The translations under genes were made by a program, and so were the position numbers. A stretch of DNA of 64,000 nt from Psychrobacter glacincola (GTDB taxonomy: Bacteria; Pseudomonadota; Gammaproteobacteria; Pseudomonadales; Moraxellaceae): contig NZ_CAJGZK010000004.1 in assembly GCF_904846215.1 (NCBI RefSeq), forward strand, positions 118,787 to 182,786, given 5' to 3'. Below the pieces are notes generated by a model, which searched no databases, was not told where the DNA came from, and saw nothing but the letters and a program-made list of their open reading frames with translations. Shown here in pieces: positions 9,068 to 21,581 of this stretch. Every line of letters begins with the position of its first letter. The stretch's first letter is position 1.

Positions 9068-11428
9068 TTACACTTTCACTGGACGCTTTTTGTCCGTATT
9101 AGAGGTAGATACCGTATTATCCAGCTCTACCTTTGTTTTAAATCGGGCTAAACGTAACGCATTCATCAATACCGAAATGGAGCTGAGCGCCATAGCAGCG
9201 GCGGCAATCATAGGGTTCAAAAAGCCAAAAGCGGCGAGCGGAATACCAAGGCAATTATAAATAAAAGCAAAAAATAGATTTTGCTTGATATTGCGCACCG
9301 TTGCATTGGCAATTTTTTGCGCCGCATCGATATGCATCAGCGACTCACCCATCAAGCGTGCAGAGGCGCTATGTTGGGCGACATCAGTACCTTCGAACAT
9401 GGCAAAGCTGGCATCGGCGGTTGCCATTGCTGGTGCATCATTGACACCATCGCCTGCCATGGCGACTTTATGACCAGCTGTTTGCAATAAAGCAATTTGG
9501 CTTGCCTTGTCACGCGGACTCATCTTGCCGTACGCTTGCTCGATACCCAGCTGCCCTGCTACATGATCGACGACAGATTGTTTGTCACCGCTCATCAAAA
9601 TCACATTAATACCCGCATCTTGTAATGCCGTAATTGCCTGCGGCGTATCTGCTTTTAAATCATCCGCTAAGGCAAAAGCGCCTAATGCTTCATCGTTAAT
9701 ACTAATGGCAACGGTACTGGCGATTTGCCATACTTTTGGCATCAGCTTAGGCAGGGTTAGATTTGCAAACTCTGCGGTACCAACCTTTATTAGCCCAAGT
9801 CCTTCTATCGTTGCTTGTATGCCAGCGCCTTTGACGACGCTAATATCAAACACATTAAATAAGGGTAAACCGCGCACGGTAGCAGCATTGACCAAAGCCG
9901 TTGCGAGCGGATGACTGGCATGTGCTTCAACGCTCGCAGCAATCTGCAATACATCATCAATCGCTATTGATTTATCAACCATGACTTCATCGACGATGGT
10001 CGGTTTACCCATGGTTAAGGTACCCGTCTTATCAAGCACCACCGTGTCAATATTACCTGCGGCTTCTAGGCTTTGCGCATCTTTAAACCAAACGCCGTGA
10101 CGCGCGGCAACGCCCATACCTGCCATAATAGCGGCTGGCGTCGCCAAACCAAGCGCACAGGGACAAGCAATGACCAAAACGGATACCGCATGCATCAAAG
10201 CAGTATCGAGCATACCGGTCAGCCACCACGTCACAGCAAAGGTCGCCAATGCAATCACCACCACCACAGGCACAAAGATTGCCGTTACTCTATCGGCAAG
10301 ACGCGCTAAATTGGCTTTTGAGCCTTGGGCGTCGCTCAGTGCTTGTACCATGTCACCCAGCTTAGTATCGCTACCCTTAGCATTGACGCGATATAACAAG
10401 CTACCGTTTTCAACCAACGCACCGGCTAATAATCCATCACCTACTTCTTTTTTGAGCGGTACTGACTCTCCCGTTAAATGACTCTCGACACACCAACCGC
10501 TACCCTCGATGACGATACCATCGGTTGCGACGCGGCTACCTTGCTTAGCACGCAAAATATCACCCACTTGTACGTCTTTTAGAGCAACACTATGAAAATC
10601 ACCATTTGGCTGCTGCTGCTCAACTTCGTCTGGTGTGAGCGACAATAGTAAATCGATACTATTGAGGCTGTGCTTTTTGGTGCGCTCTTCAAGATATTTA
10701 CCCGTACGCACAAAAGCAATGACCATCACGCCTGCTTCAAAATATACCGCAGGACTGCCACTCGCACCATGACCGCCAGTATGCCCACTTTGCAATAAGC
10801 TATTTAACGTGCCATCGCCATGGGTCAGCCACAGGTAAGTCGAATATGCCCAAATAGTCACCGTACCGATGACGACTAGCACATCCATATTGGCAAGACC
10901 GCCTCTAATAGACGCCCATGCACTCTTATAAAATGGCAATGCAAATCCAAACTGTACAACCGTCGCTAAGATAAACTGCATCCAAACCGGTGGCATCCAC
11001 GCCATACTCTGCCCGACAAGCATGCCTGCCATACCAACCAAAAATGGCAGCAAACAAATCCACAATCCAATCAAGCGCCATGGATACTGAGTGCTCGTAT
11101 CCTCATCATTCTGAGCAAATAAACTATCAGCCGCCTGCAAATTGGCGACAAAGCCTGTCTTGTTAACCCATTCCGTCACCTGCTCTGCCGTCGTCTGTGT
11201 CGGATCATAATCCACATTGGCAGTCTCGCCAGCAAAGTTCACACTGACCTCATAAACTGATGGCTTTTTATTCAACACCTTTTCAATTCGTGACGCACAA
11301 GCTTGACACGTCATGCCCTCTATCGCCAGTTGTAAATGCGCACGCTGCGGCGTCAGTGGCGTATTGGACTGAATATCAGTCTCGACATCGTAAGAGTTAT
11401 GGGTATTGGCGCGGGTAGAATCATTCAT
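9068..11428 (-). CDS. copA: Copper-exporting P1B-type ATPase
   Basis: It pumps Cu(I) out of the cytoplasm across the inner membrane. One N-terminal HMA domain carries GMTCQAC (Cys41, Cys44). Eight membrane helices are expected, with the transport motif CPC in ACPCALGLATP. LTGESVP (actuator), DKTGTLTMGKP (phosphorylated Asp), the HP motif SHPLATAL and GDGVNDAPAMA complete the P-type signature. The 786 aa fits a single-HMA CopA. copZ and a copZ-like gene lie upstream on the same strand, which supports a copper role over silver or other ions. No CueR-type regulator gene is in the window. Confidence 0.95.
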   Translation of the reverse strand: MNDSTRANTHNSYDVETDIQSNTPLTPQRAHLQLAIEGMTCQACASRIEKVLNKKPSVYEVSVNFAGETANVDYDPTQTTAEQVTEWVNKTGFVANLQAADSLFAQNDEDTSTQYPWRLIGLWICLLPFLVGMAGMLVGQSMAWMPPVWMQFILATVVQFGFALPFYKSAWASIRGGLANMDVLVVIGTVTIWAYSTYLWLTHGDGTLNSLLQSGHTGGHGASGSPAVYFEAGVMVIAFVRTGKYLEERTKKHSLNSIDLLLSLTPDEVEQQQPNGDFHSVALKDVQVGDILRAKQGSRVATDGIVIEGSGWCVESHLTGESVPLKKEVGDGLLAGALVENGSLLYRVNAKGSDTKLGDMVQALSDAQGSKANLARLADRVTAIFVPVVVVIALATFAVTWWLTGMLDTALMHAVSVLVIACPCALGLATPAAIMAGMGVAARHGVWFKDAQSLEAAGNIDTVVLDKTGTLTMGKPTIVDEVMVDKSIAIDDVLQIAASVEAHASHPLATALVNAATVRGLPLFNVFDISVVKGAGIQATIEGLGLIKVGTAEFANLTLPKLMPKVWQIASTVAISINDEALGAFALADDLKADTPQAITALQDAGINVILMSGDKQSVVDHVAGQLGIEQAYGKMSPRDKASQIALLQTAGHKVAMAGDGVNDAPAMATADASFAMFEGTDVAQHSASARLMGESLMHIDAAQKIANATVRNIKQNLFFAFIYNCLGIPLAAFGFLNPMIAAAAMALSSISVLMNALRLARFKTKVELDNTVSTSNTDKKRPVKV

Positions 11429-11769
11429 AAATAAAACTCGTCATTGCGTTATAGCGTTTATAAATTTGTATGAGCTATAAAAATCTGTCAGTGAAGGAAT
11501 AAAATCTAAACCAAACAAGCCGTACATTCTAAAGATTAATATCATATTGTTTTTCAGAACATTTAAATAGTAGCTATCTTAGTGTATCAACCTATATACT
11601 AAATGGTCATCATTAACACCCCTTCAGCTATTTTAGCCGAACAACTATCTCAGATTAAAATGACACGTTGCAAATATCAGAGGGCTGATAACACTACTCT
11701 GATAGTCATAGTTTTTAGCCATTAAAAAACCAGCCATGATAGCTGGTTCTTTTATTACAACAAATAAAA
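11429..11769. other. copA upstream region with the copZ terminator
   Basis: 341 bp between copZ and copA. A hairpin follows copZ (see the terminator at 11721-11753). The rest should contain the copA promoter, but I cannot point to a clear CueR-type palindrome. Confidence 0.4.
11721..11753 (-). terminator. Terminator after copZ
   Basis: A 7-bp stem AACCAGC/GCTGGTT (11728-11734 and 11742-11748), with A runs on the plus strand that become U runs after the hairpin on the minus strand. It is 20 bp beyond the copZ stop, so copZ and copA are probably separate transcripts. Confidence 0.75.
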
Positions 11770-11994
11770 TTAAGCGTTGGCAACAGTGGCATCAAAGCCT
11801 GCGTCATCAATGGCAGCAGCAATCGTCTCTACACTGGTTTTGCTATCATCAAAAGTAACGGTTGCTTGATTATCAGCAAGCTCGATACTGATATCGTCTA
11901 AACCATCAATATCTGCGGTAGCGTTATGGACACTTGCCACACAACCGCCACAAGTCATGCCGTCAATTTTAATAATACGTGTCTGATTTGCCAT
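11770..11994 (-). CDS. copZ: Copper chaperone, HMA domain protein
   Basis: A 74-aa single heavy-metal-associated domain with a beta-alpha-beta-beta-alpha-beta pattern. The Cu(I)-binding motif is GMTCGGC (Cys15, Cys18). It should carry Cu(I) in the cytoplasm and hand it to the CopA encoded just downstream. A strong AAGGAG precedes the ATG, and a terminator follows. The protein is notably acidic, with many Asp residues. Family membership is clear; copper rather than another soft metal is inferred from the neighbouring CopA. Confidence 0.9.
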   Translation of the reverse strand: MANQTRIIKIDGMTCGGCVASVHNATADIDGLDDISIELADNQATVTFDDSKTSVETIAAAIDDAGFDATVANA

Positions 11995-12129
11995 GTTAGG
12001 CTCCTTATTTTTATCTGTGAATACATTATTTATAAAATTTAATGGTATAAGGCTTTAAGAAAAGGCCCAAGACCAGCATAAGAGCTATTGGCGTTGACCA
12101 CAAGTCAGTTTGGTTATACTTTTATAAAT

Positions 12130-12384
12130 TTAATCATGATAACGTGGATTTTGCGGCGCATCGATAGGAAATGGCTGAGTGACATAATCAACCATACTAA
12201 TCGCGGCAGTAAAGGCATGGATACTGGTTTGGGTATCATCATAATGCACCAATGCCGTATGACGTTCGGTATCTAACTCAATCGCCGTGACGCCTGTGAT
12301 ATTCTTCAAAGCGGTCATGACGCTCTCTAAACCTTCGACATCATTGATATTTTCAATGCTTACTTGTGCTATTTCAATCGCCAT
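12130..12384 (-). CDS. HMA-fold protein lacking the metal-binding CxxC
   Basis: 84 aa. It aligns without gaps over about 55 residues with the neighbouring CopZ: IKIDGMTCGGCVASV against VSIENINDVEGLESV, and ATVTFDDSKTSVETIAAAI against ALVHYDDTQTSIHAFTAAI. Cys15 and Cys18 of CopZ correspond to Asp15 and Gly18 here, and the Met is Ile, so the metal site is gone while the fold pattern remains. GAGGAT precedes the ATG. The gene starts 27 bp after kdsA, so it may be co-transcribed with kdsA. Function is unknown; a decoy or regulatory partner of CopZ/CopA is only a guess. Confidence 0.75.
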   Translation of the reverse strand: MAIEIAQVSIENINDVEGLESVMTALKNITGVTAIELDTERHTALVHYDDTQTSIHAFTAAISMVDYVTQPFPIDAPQNPRYHD

Positions 12385-12411
12385 TGTCTTATCCTCACAT
12401 TACTTATGATA

Positions 12412-13410
<999 letters not shown>

Positions 13411-13434
13411 TCAAAAACAATTATAAATTAACGA

Positions 13435-15156
<1,722 letters not shown>

Positions 15157-15210
15157 TCATTTTTGACACATATCTATTATAAACTACTCACTCATTAAAA
15201 AGGCTATAAC

Positions 15211-15244
15211 AAAAAAACTCACCCCGAAGGATGAGTTTTTTTAT
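15211..15244 (-). terminator. Porin gene terminator with UUCG loop
   Basis: On the minus strand, AAACTCATCC-TTCG-GGGTGAGTTT is fully paired (one G-T) and followed by a T run, 32 bp after the porin stop. Confidence 0.85.
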
Positions 15245-15275
15245 GCAGATTCTAATGATTAGATTAGAATTAGAA

Positions 15276-16319
15276 TTAGAATTTGTATTCTAGACCAGTA
15301 CCAACTACGAATACTTCAGCGTCGCCTCTTGGCGCAACTGAAAGATTGGTTGGGTTATATGGTACATTGTCAGCATTGTTCATACCAGCATAGGCATGAG
15401 CAATGATGTTCTTTTTATACATATATTTGCCACCAACAACGATTTGATCTGAATCAGCGTCATCCAAACCATCTAGGTTAGAGGTATTGTTGTACTGTGC
15501 ATAGACAGACGCTGGACGAGCAAAGTTAGTTAGAGGCATCTCACCACTAATGACAAAACCTTTTTCTTTAGAAGAACCATAATCATAATCAGCTACTTGA
15601 TATAGTGCACCCAATCTTACTGGAGCTGCCATGAATTTAGCTAGATCTACAGTAGCAGTACCACGGATGATATCACCTTCGATGTTTTGGTCTTTGTCAT
15701 AAGCTAGACCAGCAGTAAAGCCAGTACCTTGGTCAAATAGTGCTGCAACACCGAAACCTGAGTTATCATTACCATTAGCATCATCAGAGCTATACATTGC
15801 AGAGATTTCTAGTGGTAGACCATCATATTTTGGTGCAGTCCAAATGATTGAACTTGGGATGCGGTTACTATCCACCATGTTTAACGCTTCGACAACTTCA
15901 TTATGTTTCGTAGCATTTAATCTATCAAAGTAACCTTGGTTTACATCAACGTTATTGATACGATCTAATGATGATTGGTTTTTACCAACACGGAACTCAC
16001 CAAATTGCTTATTAACAACACCAAGGAATGTATCGCGGTTTTTAAAGCCATTGCTATCACCATCAATGCTTGTGCCATACTCTAGCTGATAGATAACATC
16101 AGTGTTAGCCGTCATGGCTTCAGAGCCTTTAAAACCGATACGTGAAGAATGAGAATTGATTTCTATTGTGTCTTCATCATACATGTTACCAGCAGGACCA
16201 TCAAATTCAGCATTAACATAGTCAGCCGCTAAGAATGCTTTACCATAAACAGTTGGGGCGGCGTTGGCTGCAGATACAGATAGGGCGGCGATTGCTGTCG
16301 CTAAAAGTAGTTTCTTCAT
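15276..16319 (-). CDS. Outer-membrane porin (general porin type)
   Basis: Probably a trimeric 16-strand beta-barrel for passive uptake of small solutes. A signal peptide (MKKLLLATAIAALSVSAANA, cut before APTVYGKA) is followed by alternating amphipathic strands. Porin blocks such as SSRIGFKGSEAM, VIYQLEYGTS, GEFRVGKNQSSLDRI and PVRLGALYQ are present, and the C-terminus is GTGLEYKF with the terminal Phe typical of barrel proteins. The start is supported by GTGGAGAT; codons upstream are an unrelated extension. The mature protein is about 327 aa. Substrate preference cannot be told. Confidence 0.9.
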   Translation of the reverse strand: MKKLLLATAIAALSVSAANAAPTVYGKAFLAADYVNAEFDGPAGNMYDEDTIEINSHSSRIGFKGSEAMTANTDVIYQLEYGTSIDGDSNGFKNRDTFLGVVNKQFGEFRVGKNQSSLDRINNVDVNQGYFDRLNATKHNEVVEALNMVDSNRIPSSIIWTAPKYDGLPLEISAMYSSDDANGNDNSGFGVAALFDQGTGFTAGLAYDKDQNIEGDIIRGTATVDLAKFMAAPVRLGALYQVADYDYGSSKEKGFVISGEMPLTNFARPASVYAQYNNTSNLDGLDDADSDQIVVGGKYMYKKNIIAHAYAGMNNADNVPYNPTNLSVAPRGDAEVFVVGTGLEYKF

Positions 16320-16875
16320 GGGGTATCTCCACTTTACAATTTTAGTAATGAGCGAGCTATTATTAGCCGGTGCCCAAAATGGTATCGTCACAAATCCTCA
16401 AAGATATAATGTGTAACTGGCTACCGAGATTAGTCAGAAACAAGTATGGCGAAGTTTTATTACCGTAAGATGAAAAAACCATCAGTTACATAACTGGGAT
16501 TAATAACGTAACTGCTATGTAAAATTTGGTCTTTATCGCTCTGTTGCGTAACATCCGTTACCAAACTCATACTTCAGATACAAGCATAACAACTTTGACA
16601 TAATTTGCAACATATTTTTGATGCCTTATTTGGGGAAGTCTTTAAAATCCACTCTAGATATAAGGTTTTAGCTTAAAAAAATACGGATAAAAAAATACCC
16701 CTATTCGTCCAAAACGAATAAGGGTAAATATTAGAAACGTAAACAATAATAATCGGTAGTAAACTTACGTAAAACTGGACAGCCACAGATTAACTGAATA
16801 ATTCATCAATCATGCCGTGACTGTCATCACTCCCTATAAAAGCTCAATTATTACCGATGACGGACTGTTTTAGCT
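16320..16875. promoter_or_regulatory. Porin upstream region with palindromic TAAC/GTTA sites
   Basis: 556 bp without a gene. Several short inverted repeats cluster here: AGTTACATAACT at 16484-16495 and GTAAC-atcc-GTTAC at 16548-16561, plus further GTAAC/GTTAC half-sites. They could be operators for the porin gene, which must start from this region. The glcB terminator lies at the far end. Confidence 0.45.
16690..16728 (-). terminator. Probable terminator of glcB
   Basis: A 13-bp stem (TACCCCTATTCGT with ACGAATAAGGGTA, one mismatch, 16697-16725) is followed on the minus strand by a T run. It is about 150 bp beyond the glcB stop, rather far for a terminator. Confidence 0.65.
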
Positions 16876-19080
16876 TTAGCAAGTCATACTGGCTTTTAGG
16901 TCGAGACGTGCTTGATGCAGTAACGGCTCAGTATAGCCACTTGGCTGCTCGCGACCTTTAAAGACCAAATCACAAGCGGCTTTGAAAGCATAAGAGTTGT
17001 CAAAATCAGTCGCCATTGGTTGATAATCGGCATCACCAGCGTTTTGCTCATCGACGATTTTAGCCATACGTTTCATAGCGTCCATCACTTGCTGCTCGCT
17101 GACCACATTATGGTGTAACCAATTGGCGATATGCTGACTTGAGATACGCAACGTCGCACGATCTTCCATCAAGCCCACGTCATTGATATCAGGTACTTTA
17201 GAACAACCCACGCCTTGGTTTACCCAGCGTACGACATAGCCTAGGATACCTTGAGCATTATTATCAATCTCTTGCTGCTTCTCTTCCTCTGTCCAATTGG
17301 TGTTTTTTGCCAATGGAATGGTCAAGATATCATCCAAGCTTGCGCGCTCACGTGATTTTAAGCTGTCTTGAATCTCAGCGACATTGACTTGATGATAGTG
17401 CATGCTGTGCAAGGTAGCACCTGTTGGAGACGGCACCCATGCAGTGTTGGCACCTGCCTGCGGATGGGCGATTTTGGTGTCCATCATCTCTTGCATCTCA
17501 TCAGGTTTTGCCCACATGCCTTTACCAATCTGTGCATGACCTTGTAGACCTGTTTCAAGACCAATATCTACGTTCCACTGCTCATAGGCGGGTTGCCACG
17601 TTTGCGACTTCATCTCGCCTTTACGCACAAAGGGACCTGCATTCATACTGGTATGCATCTCATCACCTGTACGATCTAAGAAACCGGTGTTGATGAAAAT
17701 AACACGCTCTTTCGCTTGGCGGATGGCTTCTTTTAAGTTGACCGTCATACGGCGCTCTTCATCCATAATGCCAATTTTTATCGTATAACGCTCTAAGCCT
17801 AGTAAGTCTTCTGAGGCGTTAAATAAGTCATTCGCCATTTTGACTTCTTCAGGACCATGCATTTTTGGTTTAACGATATACATCGAGCCTTTACGCGAGT
17901 TTGATAGCTCGGTTTTACCATTCAAATCATTTAATGATAATAAAGGCGTAATGAGACCATCCATTAAACCTTCGAAAATCTCTTCTTGACCATTGCCCAA
18001 ATCTACCAAAATCGATGGATTTTGCATGAGATGACCGACATTACGCAGCAATAAGAGCGAACGACCTGGCAAGGTAAGCCTATCACCCTCTGGCGTGGTG
18101 TATTCGCGATCAGGATTTTGTTTACGCGTGCGGGTTTTACCGCCTTTCTCAAAGGTTTCTTGCAAATCGCCATTCATTAAGCCAAACCAATTGCGATACG
18201 CTTCAACCTTTTCTTCGGCATCGACAGCAGCGATTGAATCTTCACAATCTTGAATCGCGGTCAGCGCTGACTCTAATAAGACGTCTTTGATATGTGCAGG
18301 ATCATCTTTACCAATAGGATGATTGCCATCGATTTGAATCTCAGCATGCAAGTTATTGTTCTTTAATAACACAGCACTAGGATTGCCAACTTCGCCCACA
18401 AAACCGACAAACTGGGCGGTATTTTTTAGCTGCGTACTGCTATCACCTTGAGCAATTTCAAGCTTGCCATCGATCACTTTAAAACCTGTTACATCACTAT
18501 ATAATCCTGATGCCAAGGCAAAATTTTCATCCAAGAAATTTTTGGCATAAGCGACGACTGCGGCGCCACGTGTTGGATTATAGCCACCTTTTGCTTCTTG
18601 ACCGTTTTCATCACTGATGACGTTGGTACCATATAAAGCATCATATAAGCTGCCCCAACGCGCATTATTGGCGTTCAACGCATAGCGAGCATTACGTACT
18701 GGCACCACCAGCTGCGGTCCTGCAATGAGGGCAATCTCATCATCGACGTTTTCTGTGCTGACGCTGAACGCTTCGCCTTCTGGTAGTAGGTAGCCAATTT
18801 CTTGTAAAAATGCTTTATACACTGGATAATCAATATCGCCATTTTTGGCAGGGTGTTGCAGGTGCCATTGGTCAATCTGTCCCTGAATCTTGGCACGGGT
18901 TGCAAGCAGCGCTTTATTACGTGGCGTAAACTCTTTAATGACTTTTTCAAAACCTGACCAGTAACCGTCTGAATCAATACCGACTTTCGGCAGCACTTCA
19001 TTTTCAATAAAATCGAACAGCTGCTGATCGATGGCAAGAATGCCTTTTTGAACGCGCTTGGCATTAGAAGACTGGCTCAT
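16876..19080 (-). CDS. glcB: Malate synthase G
   Basis: It condenses glyoxylate with acetyl-CoA to malate, the second step of the glyoxylate bypass and of glycolate or purine-derived glyoxylate use. At 734 aa it is the long monomeric G form. Blocks include [51 protein letters not shown], the active-site [16 protein letters not shown] and [18 protein letters not shown], and [18 protein letters not shown]. It is a single gene with more than 600 bp of upstream non-coding DNA. It may help consume glyoxylate produced by the purine locus at 50-60 kb (inference). Confidence 0.97.
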   Translation of the reverse strand: MSQSSNAKRVQKGILAIDQQLFDFIENEVLPKVGIDSDGYWSGFEKVIKEFTPRNKALLATRAKIQGQIDQWHLQHPAKNGDIDYPVYKAFLQEIGYLLPEGEAFSVSTENVDDEIALIAGPQLVVPVRNARYALNANNARWGSLYDALYGTNVISDENGQEAKGGYNPTRGAAVVAYAKNFLDENFALASGLYSDVTGFKVIDGKLEIAQGDSSTQLKNTAQFVGFVGEVGNPSAVLLKNNNLHAEIQIDGNHPIGKDDPAHIKDVLLESALTAIQDCEDSIAAVDAEEKVEAYRNWFGLMNGDLQETFEKGGKTRTRKQNPDREYTTPEGDRLTLPGRSLLLLRNVGHLMQNPSILVDLGNGQEEIFEGLMDGLITPLLSLNDLNGKTELSNSRKGSMYIVKPKMHGPEEVKMANDLFNASEDLLGLERYTIKIGIMDEERRMTVNLKEAIRQAKERVIFINTGFLDRTGDEMHTSMNAGPFVRKGEMKSQTWQPAYEQWNVDIGLETGLQGHAQIGKGMWAKPDEMQEMMDTKIAHPQAGANTAWVPSPTGATLHSMHYHQVNVAEIQDSLKSRERASLDDILTIPLAKNTNWTEEEKQQEIDNNAQGILGYVVRWVNQGVGCSKVPDINDVGLMEDRATLRISSQHIANWLHHNVVSEQQVMDAMKRMAKIVDEQNAGDADYQPMATDFDNSYAFKAACDLVFKGREQPSGYTEPLLHQARLDLKASMTC

Positions 19081-19719
19081 ACTGTTATCCTTATCTATTT
19101 GTTAAATTTGTTGATACTGAGCTGCTAAAACATACCTCATCCATGTACACAGTCATGCAAAAGGGCGCATAAAGCAGGTATATAAAGTAATAAATATTCG
19201 ACCATAATCGACAAGACAAGTAAATTTACTGCTGCATTACATCGGCTGTCATTGTTTGAGCAGTGTTTAACGTTTTGTTATCAGATATTATCTAGATAGG
19301 TCTTACGTAAAGATGGGCTAAAAACCTTAGATTTTGAGACGCGATTGATAGTTGATATACTATTGACTACCTGCTATCAGCTGACAATCAATAGTAAGAC
19401 AAAATACGCTAAAAGCAAAATATTATCCTACTATCAAACAAGGCAATAAACAAGGAAACCCCATTTAGTAACTAAATGCTTATGCTGTAGATAAATGATA
19501 GCATATAAGCCACATGCGCTAGCAGCGATTATCTTGTTATTTGGTCATACCAACTTCGACCTAAGTATAAACTGTAAGTAATCATTACGGTATTAGTTTA
19601 TGCATAATGGTTATCTGTCATCTCAAAGTAATTGAGAGAATTTAAATACATCAAGCGTAGATATAGCCATTTTTTTCATTATTTTATCCATCCACTCGTT
19701 GATAAAGCCCAAGCAAACT
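19081..19719. other. Long AT-rich region between divergent glcB and miaE
   Basis: 639 bp with no supportable gene, tRNA or clear long hairpin. It must contain the glcB and miaE promoters. Direct repeats of about 10 bp are present, but nothing I would name. Confidence 0.35.
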
Positions 19720-20490
19720 ATGACCATAAACCACGAAAACCCGTCAATATCTAAAACCAATGCTAATTTGCTGTCTGAGTCGCCCACTACTACAAAAGAA
19801 GCATTTGTAATGGGCGCAGACAGTGACAGTGAGCGTAATGAAAACAGTGTTGATATTACCCAACTCAGCATGGCGTCCAAGGTAGACTTATCGCCTATTT
19901 ATGAATTCTTGGGCGCACGAACCTCACAAGCTTGGGTGAATGCTGCCATTGATAACTTACCGCTGATTATTCAAGACCATGCCAATTGTGAAAAAAAGGC
20001 AGCCGGTACCGCGATGAACCTCATATTTCGCTATGAGTTCTCATATGATTTACAGCGTAAATTGGCACAATTGATACGTGAAGAGATGCTGCACTATGAG
20101 CAAGTGCTCGGTATTATGAATGAGCGCGAGCAAGCGTGGAAATACCTGAGTGCAGGACGCTATGCCAAAGGGATGCTCAAACACAAGCGCACTTATGAGC
20201 CTGCTGCGATGGTAGATGTGTTGATAATAGGCGCGTTTATTGAGGCGCGTTCTTGTGAGCGTTTTGCGGCACTTGCTGAGGTGATCAATGATGAGCGTTT
20301 GGCAAAATACTATCGTTATTTATTAAAATCAGAAAGCCGCCATTTTGAGGATTATTTGGCATTAGCGCAATCCTTGTCTGATGACAGTATTGATGAGCGT
20401 GTGGCGTTCTTTAAAGAAGTAGAAGCAAAGCTGATATCAACTCCAGATACTGAGCTGCGCTTTCATAGTGGTAATCCTGCTGCTATCTAA
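19720..20490 (+). CDS. miaE: tRNA-(ms2io6A37) hydroxylase
   Basis: A non-haem di-iron monooxygenase that hydroxylates the isopentenyl group of ms2i6A37 in tRNA. The ferritin-like four-helix pattern carries the iron ligands: Glu and His in the DHANCEKKAAG helix and REEMLHYEQVL, then GAFIEARSCERF and KSESRHFEDY. A poorly conserved Ser/Asn/Glu-rich tail of about 50 residues precedes the catalytic domain (from about KVDLSPIYEFLG). The ATG at 19720 is preferred over a TTG seven codons upstream. Its partners miaA and miaB are not in the window. Confidence 0.93.
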   Translation: MTINHENPSISKTNANLLSESPTTTKEAFVMGADSDSERNENSVDITQLSMASKVDLSPIYEFLGARTSQAWVNAAIDNLPLIIQDHANCEKKAAGTAMNLIFRYEFSYDLQRKLAQLIREEMLHYEQVLGIMNEREQAWKYLSAGRYAKGMLKHKRTYEPAAMVDVLIIGAFIEARSCERFAALAEVINDERLAKYYRYLLKSESRHFEDYLALAQSLSDDSIDERVAFFKEVEAKLISTPDTELRFHSGNPAAI

Positions 20491-20513
20491 CTAATTAGAT
20501 CTATAGTCAGTGA

Positions 20514-20573
20514 ATCAAAAAAGGTGCTGCAAGCGACGTATTCTACGTCATTGCTTGCAGCACCTTTTTTGAT
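20514..20573 (+). terminator. Very long perfect hairpin terminator after miaE
   Basis: 21-bp perfect outer arms (20514-20534 and 20553-20573, containing GGTGCTGCAAGC), a 3-nt bulge and an inner GACGTA/TACGTC stem. It ends in a T run on both strands, so it probably terminates miaE and the converging gene at 20608. CTATAGTCAGTGAATC just before it matches the ends of the repeat family described in this window. Confidence 0.85.
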
Positions 20574-20607
20574 TTATTTGAATTTTCTAAGTCTCTTAAA
20601 GAGTCTA

Positions 20608-21114
20608 CTAAAAATCTTTTTCATCAGGATTTAATACGCGGGTTTGGGCATTATCAATATTTGCATAACGATTTAAATCATTGATCCCTTCGCTTTTAGC
20701 CCCTTGACCAATAGTGGTATGTTCGTTGATACCATCATCAAAAGCATTGCCCTCTTGATCTCGGCGGTCTGGCTGACGGGCAGCATTATCGCCATCATTG
20801 ACATGCTCAGATCCTACAACACTCTCTTGAAACGTATCAGTCCCTTTATTAGTGGTGGTATGATTTTCAATACTATCATCGGTAGACATCACGTTATGAC
20901 TATTATGATGAATGTCTTCATGTTTATGGTTACCGTGCTCAACATCATCGCTCGCATATCTGGTACCAATGACTGTCTCTTGAAACGTCTCTGTGCTTTT
21001 TTCCGTATTATCATGAGCTGCGATATTGTCGACAGTGCGTTCATGGTTGTTGTCGATATGACCATCATGACTGTTGATAGGCGTTTTGGTTAATGCAGGA
21101 TCTTTCGTTTCCAT
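20608..21114 (-). CDS. Hydrophilic acidic repeat-containing small protein
   Basis: 168 aa, no signal peptide, no membrane segment and almost no aromatic core, with many His, Asn, Asp, Thr and Glu residues, so it is probably disordered. Internal repeats are seen: TETFQETVIG and TDTFQESVVG, and ENHTTTNKG against NEHTTIGQG. AAGGAT precedes the ATG. It is first in position, last in transcription, of three consecutive minus-strand genes of the same character (20608, 21262, 21777), which together suggest a stress-type hydrophilic protein cluster. No family recognised. GINDLNRYANI resembles NIGDLNAYDL in its neighbour. Confidence 0.75.
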   Translation of the reverse strand: METKDPALTKTPINSHDGHIDNNHERTVDNIAAHDNTEKSTETFQETVIGTRYASDDVEHGNHKHEDIHHNSHNVMSTDDSIENHTTTNKGTDTFQESVVGSEHVNDGDNAARQPDRRDQEGNAFDDGINEHTTIGQGAKSEGINDLNRYANIDNAQTRVLNPDEKDF

Positions 21115-21181
21115 TATAATATCCTTATATTTTTAATTTACTTTTCTTGTTATTTTTTCACTATCAGACGTCTGATAATGG

Positions 21182-21217
21182 CTATCTATACTATCTATAC
21201 TATCTATACTATCTATA
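21182..21217. repeat. Four tandem copies of a 9-bp unit
   Basis: CTATCTATA is repeated four times exactly between two small hydrophilic-protein genes, upstream of the 20608 gene. It is a short tandem repeat that could vary in copy number. Confidence 0.9.
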
Positions 21218-21261
21218 AGATATAAAACTACGTTAGATAAAGCACTCACAATGATCAAAAG

Positions 21262-21543
21262 CTATTCATTGCCTTTTTGCGACAAATCATACGCATTTAG
21301 GTCGCCAATATTTTTGCCACCTGGAGGAAGATTTTCTTCTTTGCGTGGATCAGCATATATCTCATCAGTCTCCTGCGACTTCTGCTGAGGTCCATCAATT
21401 TCAGGCTCATGTTTACGACCTTCATAGCTGTCAGGTGGATTATCTGGATGCAGCTTTGCCGGATCATCGATTAAGACAGACTCTTCATTATTTGGGTGCA
21501 TGTTGTTAGGTTTTATACTGTCTGATTGACTATCATGTGACAT
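21262..21543 (-). CDS. Small hydrophilic, Pro/Asp/Glu-rich protein
   Basis: 93 aa with many Pro, Asp, Glu, Asn, Ser and Lys residues and no hydrophobic segment; predicted soluble and disordered. GAGGGA lies seven bases before the ATG, a good translation signal. Tandem with two similar genes on the same strand. The C-terminal GGKNIGDLNAYDLSQKG shares I-x-DLN-x-Y with the 168-aa neighbour. No function can be assigned; desiccation- or stress-related roles are only suggested by composition. Confidence 0.7.
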   Translation of the reverse strand: MSHDSQSDSIKPNNMHPNNEESVLIDDPAKLHPDNPPDSYEGRKHEPEIDGPQQKSQETDEIYADPRKEENLPPGGKNIGDLNAYDLSQKGNE

Positions 21544-21581
21544 AGCGTTTCCCTCGCGTTTATTAATATGATATGAAATTA

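Noticed and set aside
10073..10481. Antisense frames within copA (78 and 103 aa)
   Set aside because: They lie fully within the copA coding region and have no independent signals.
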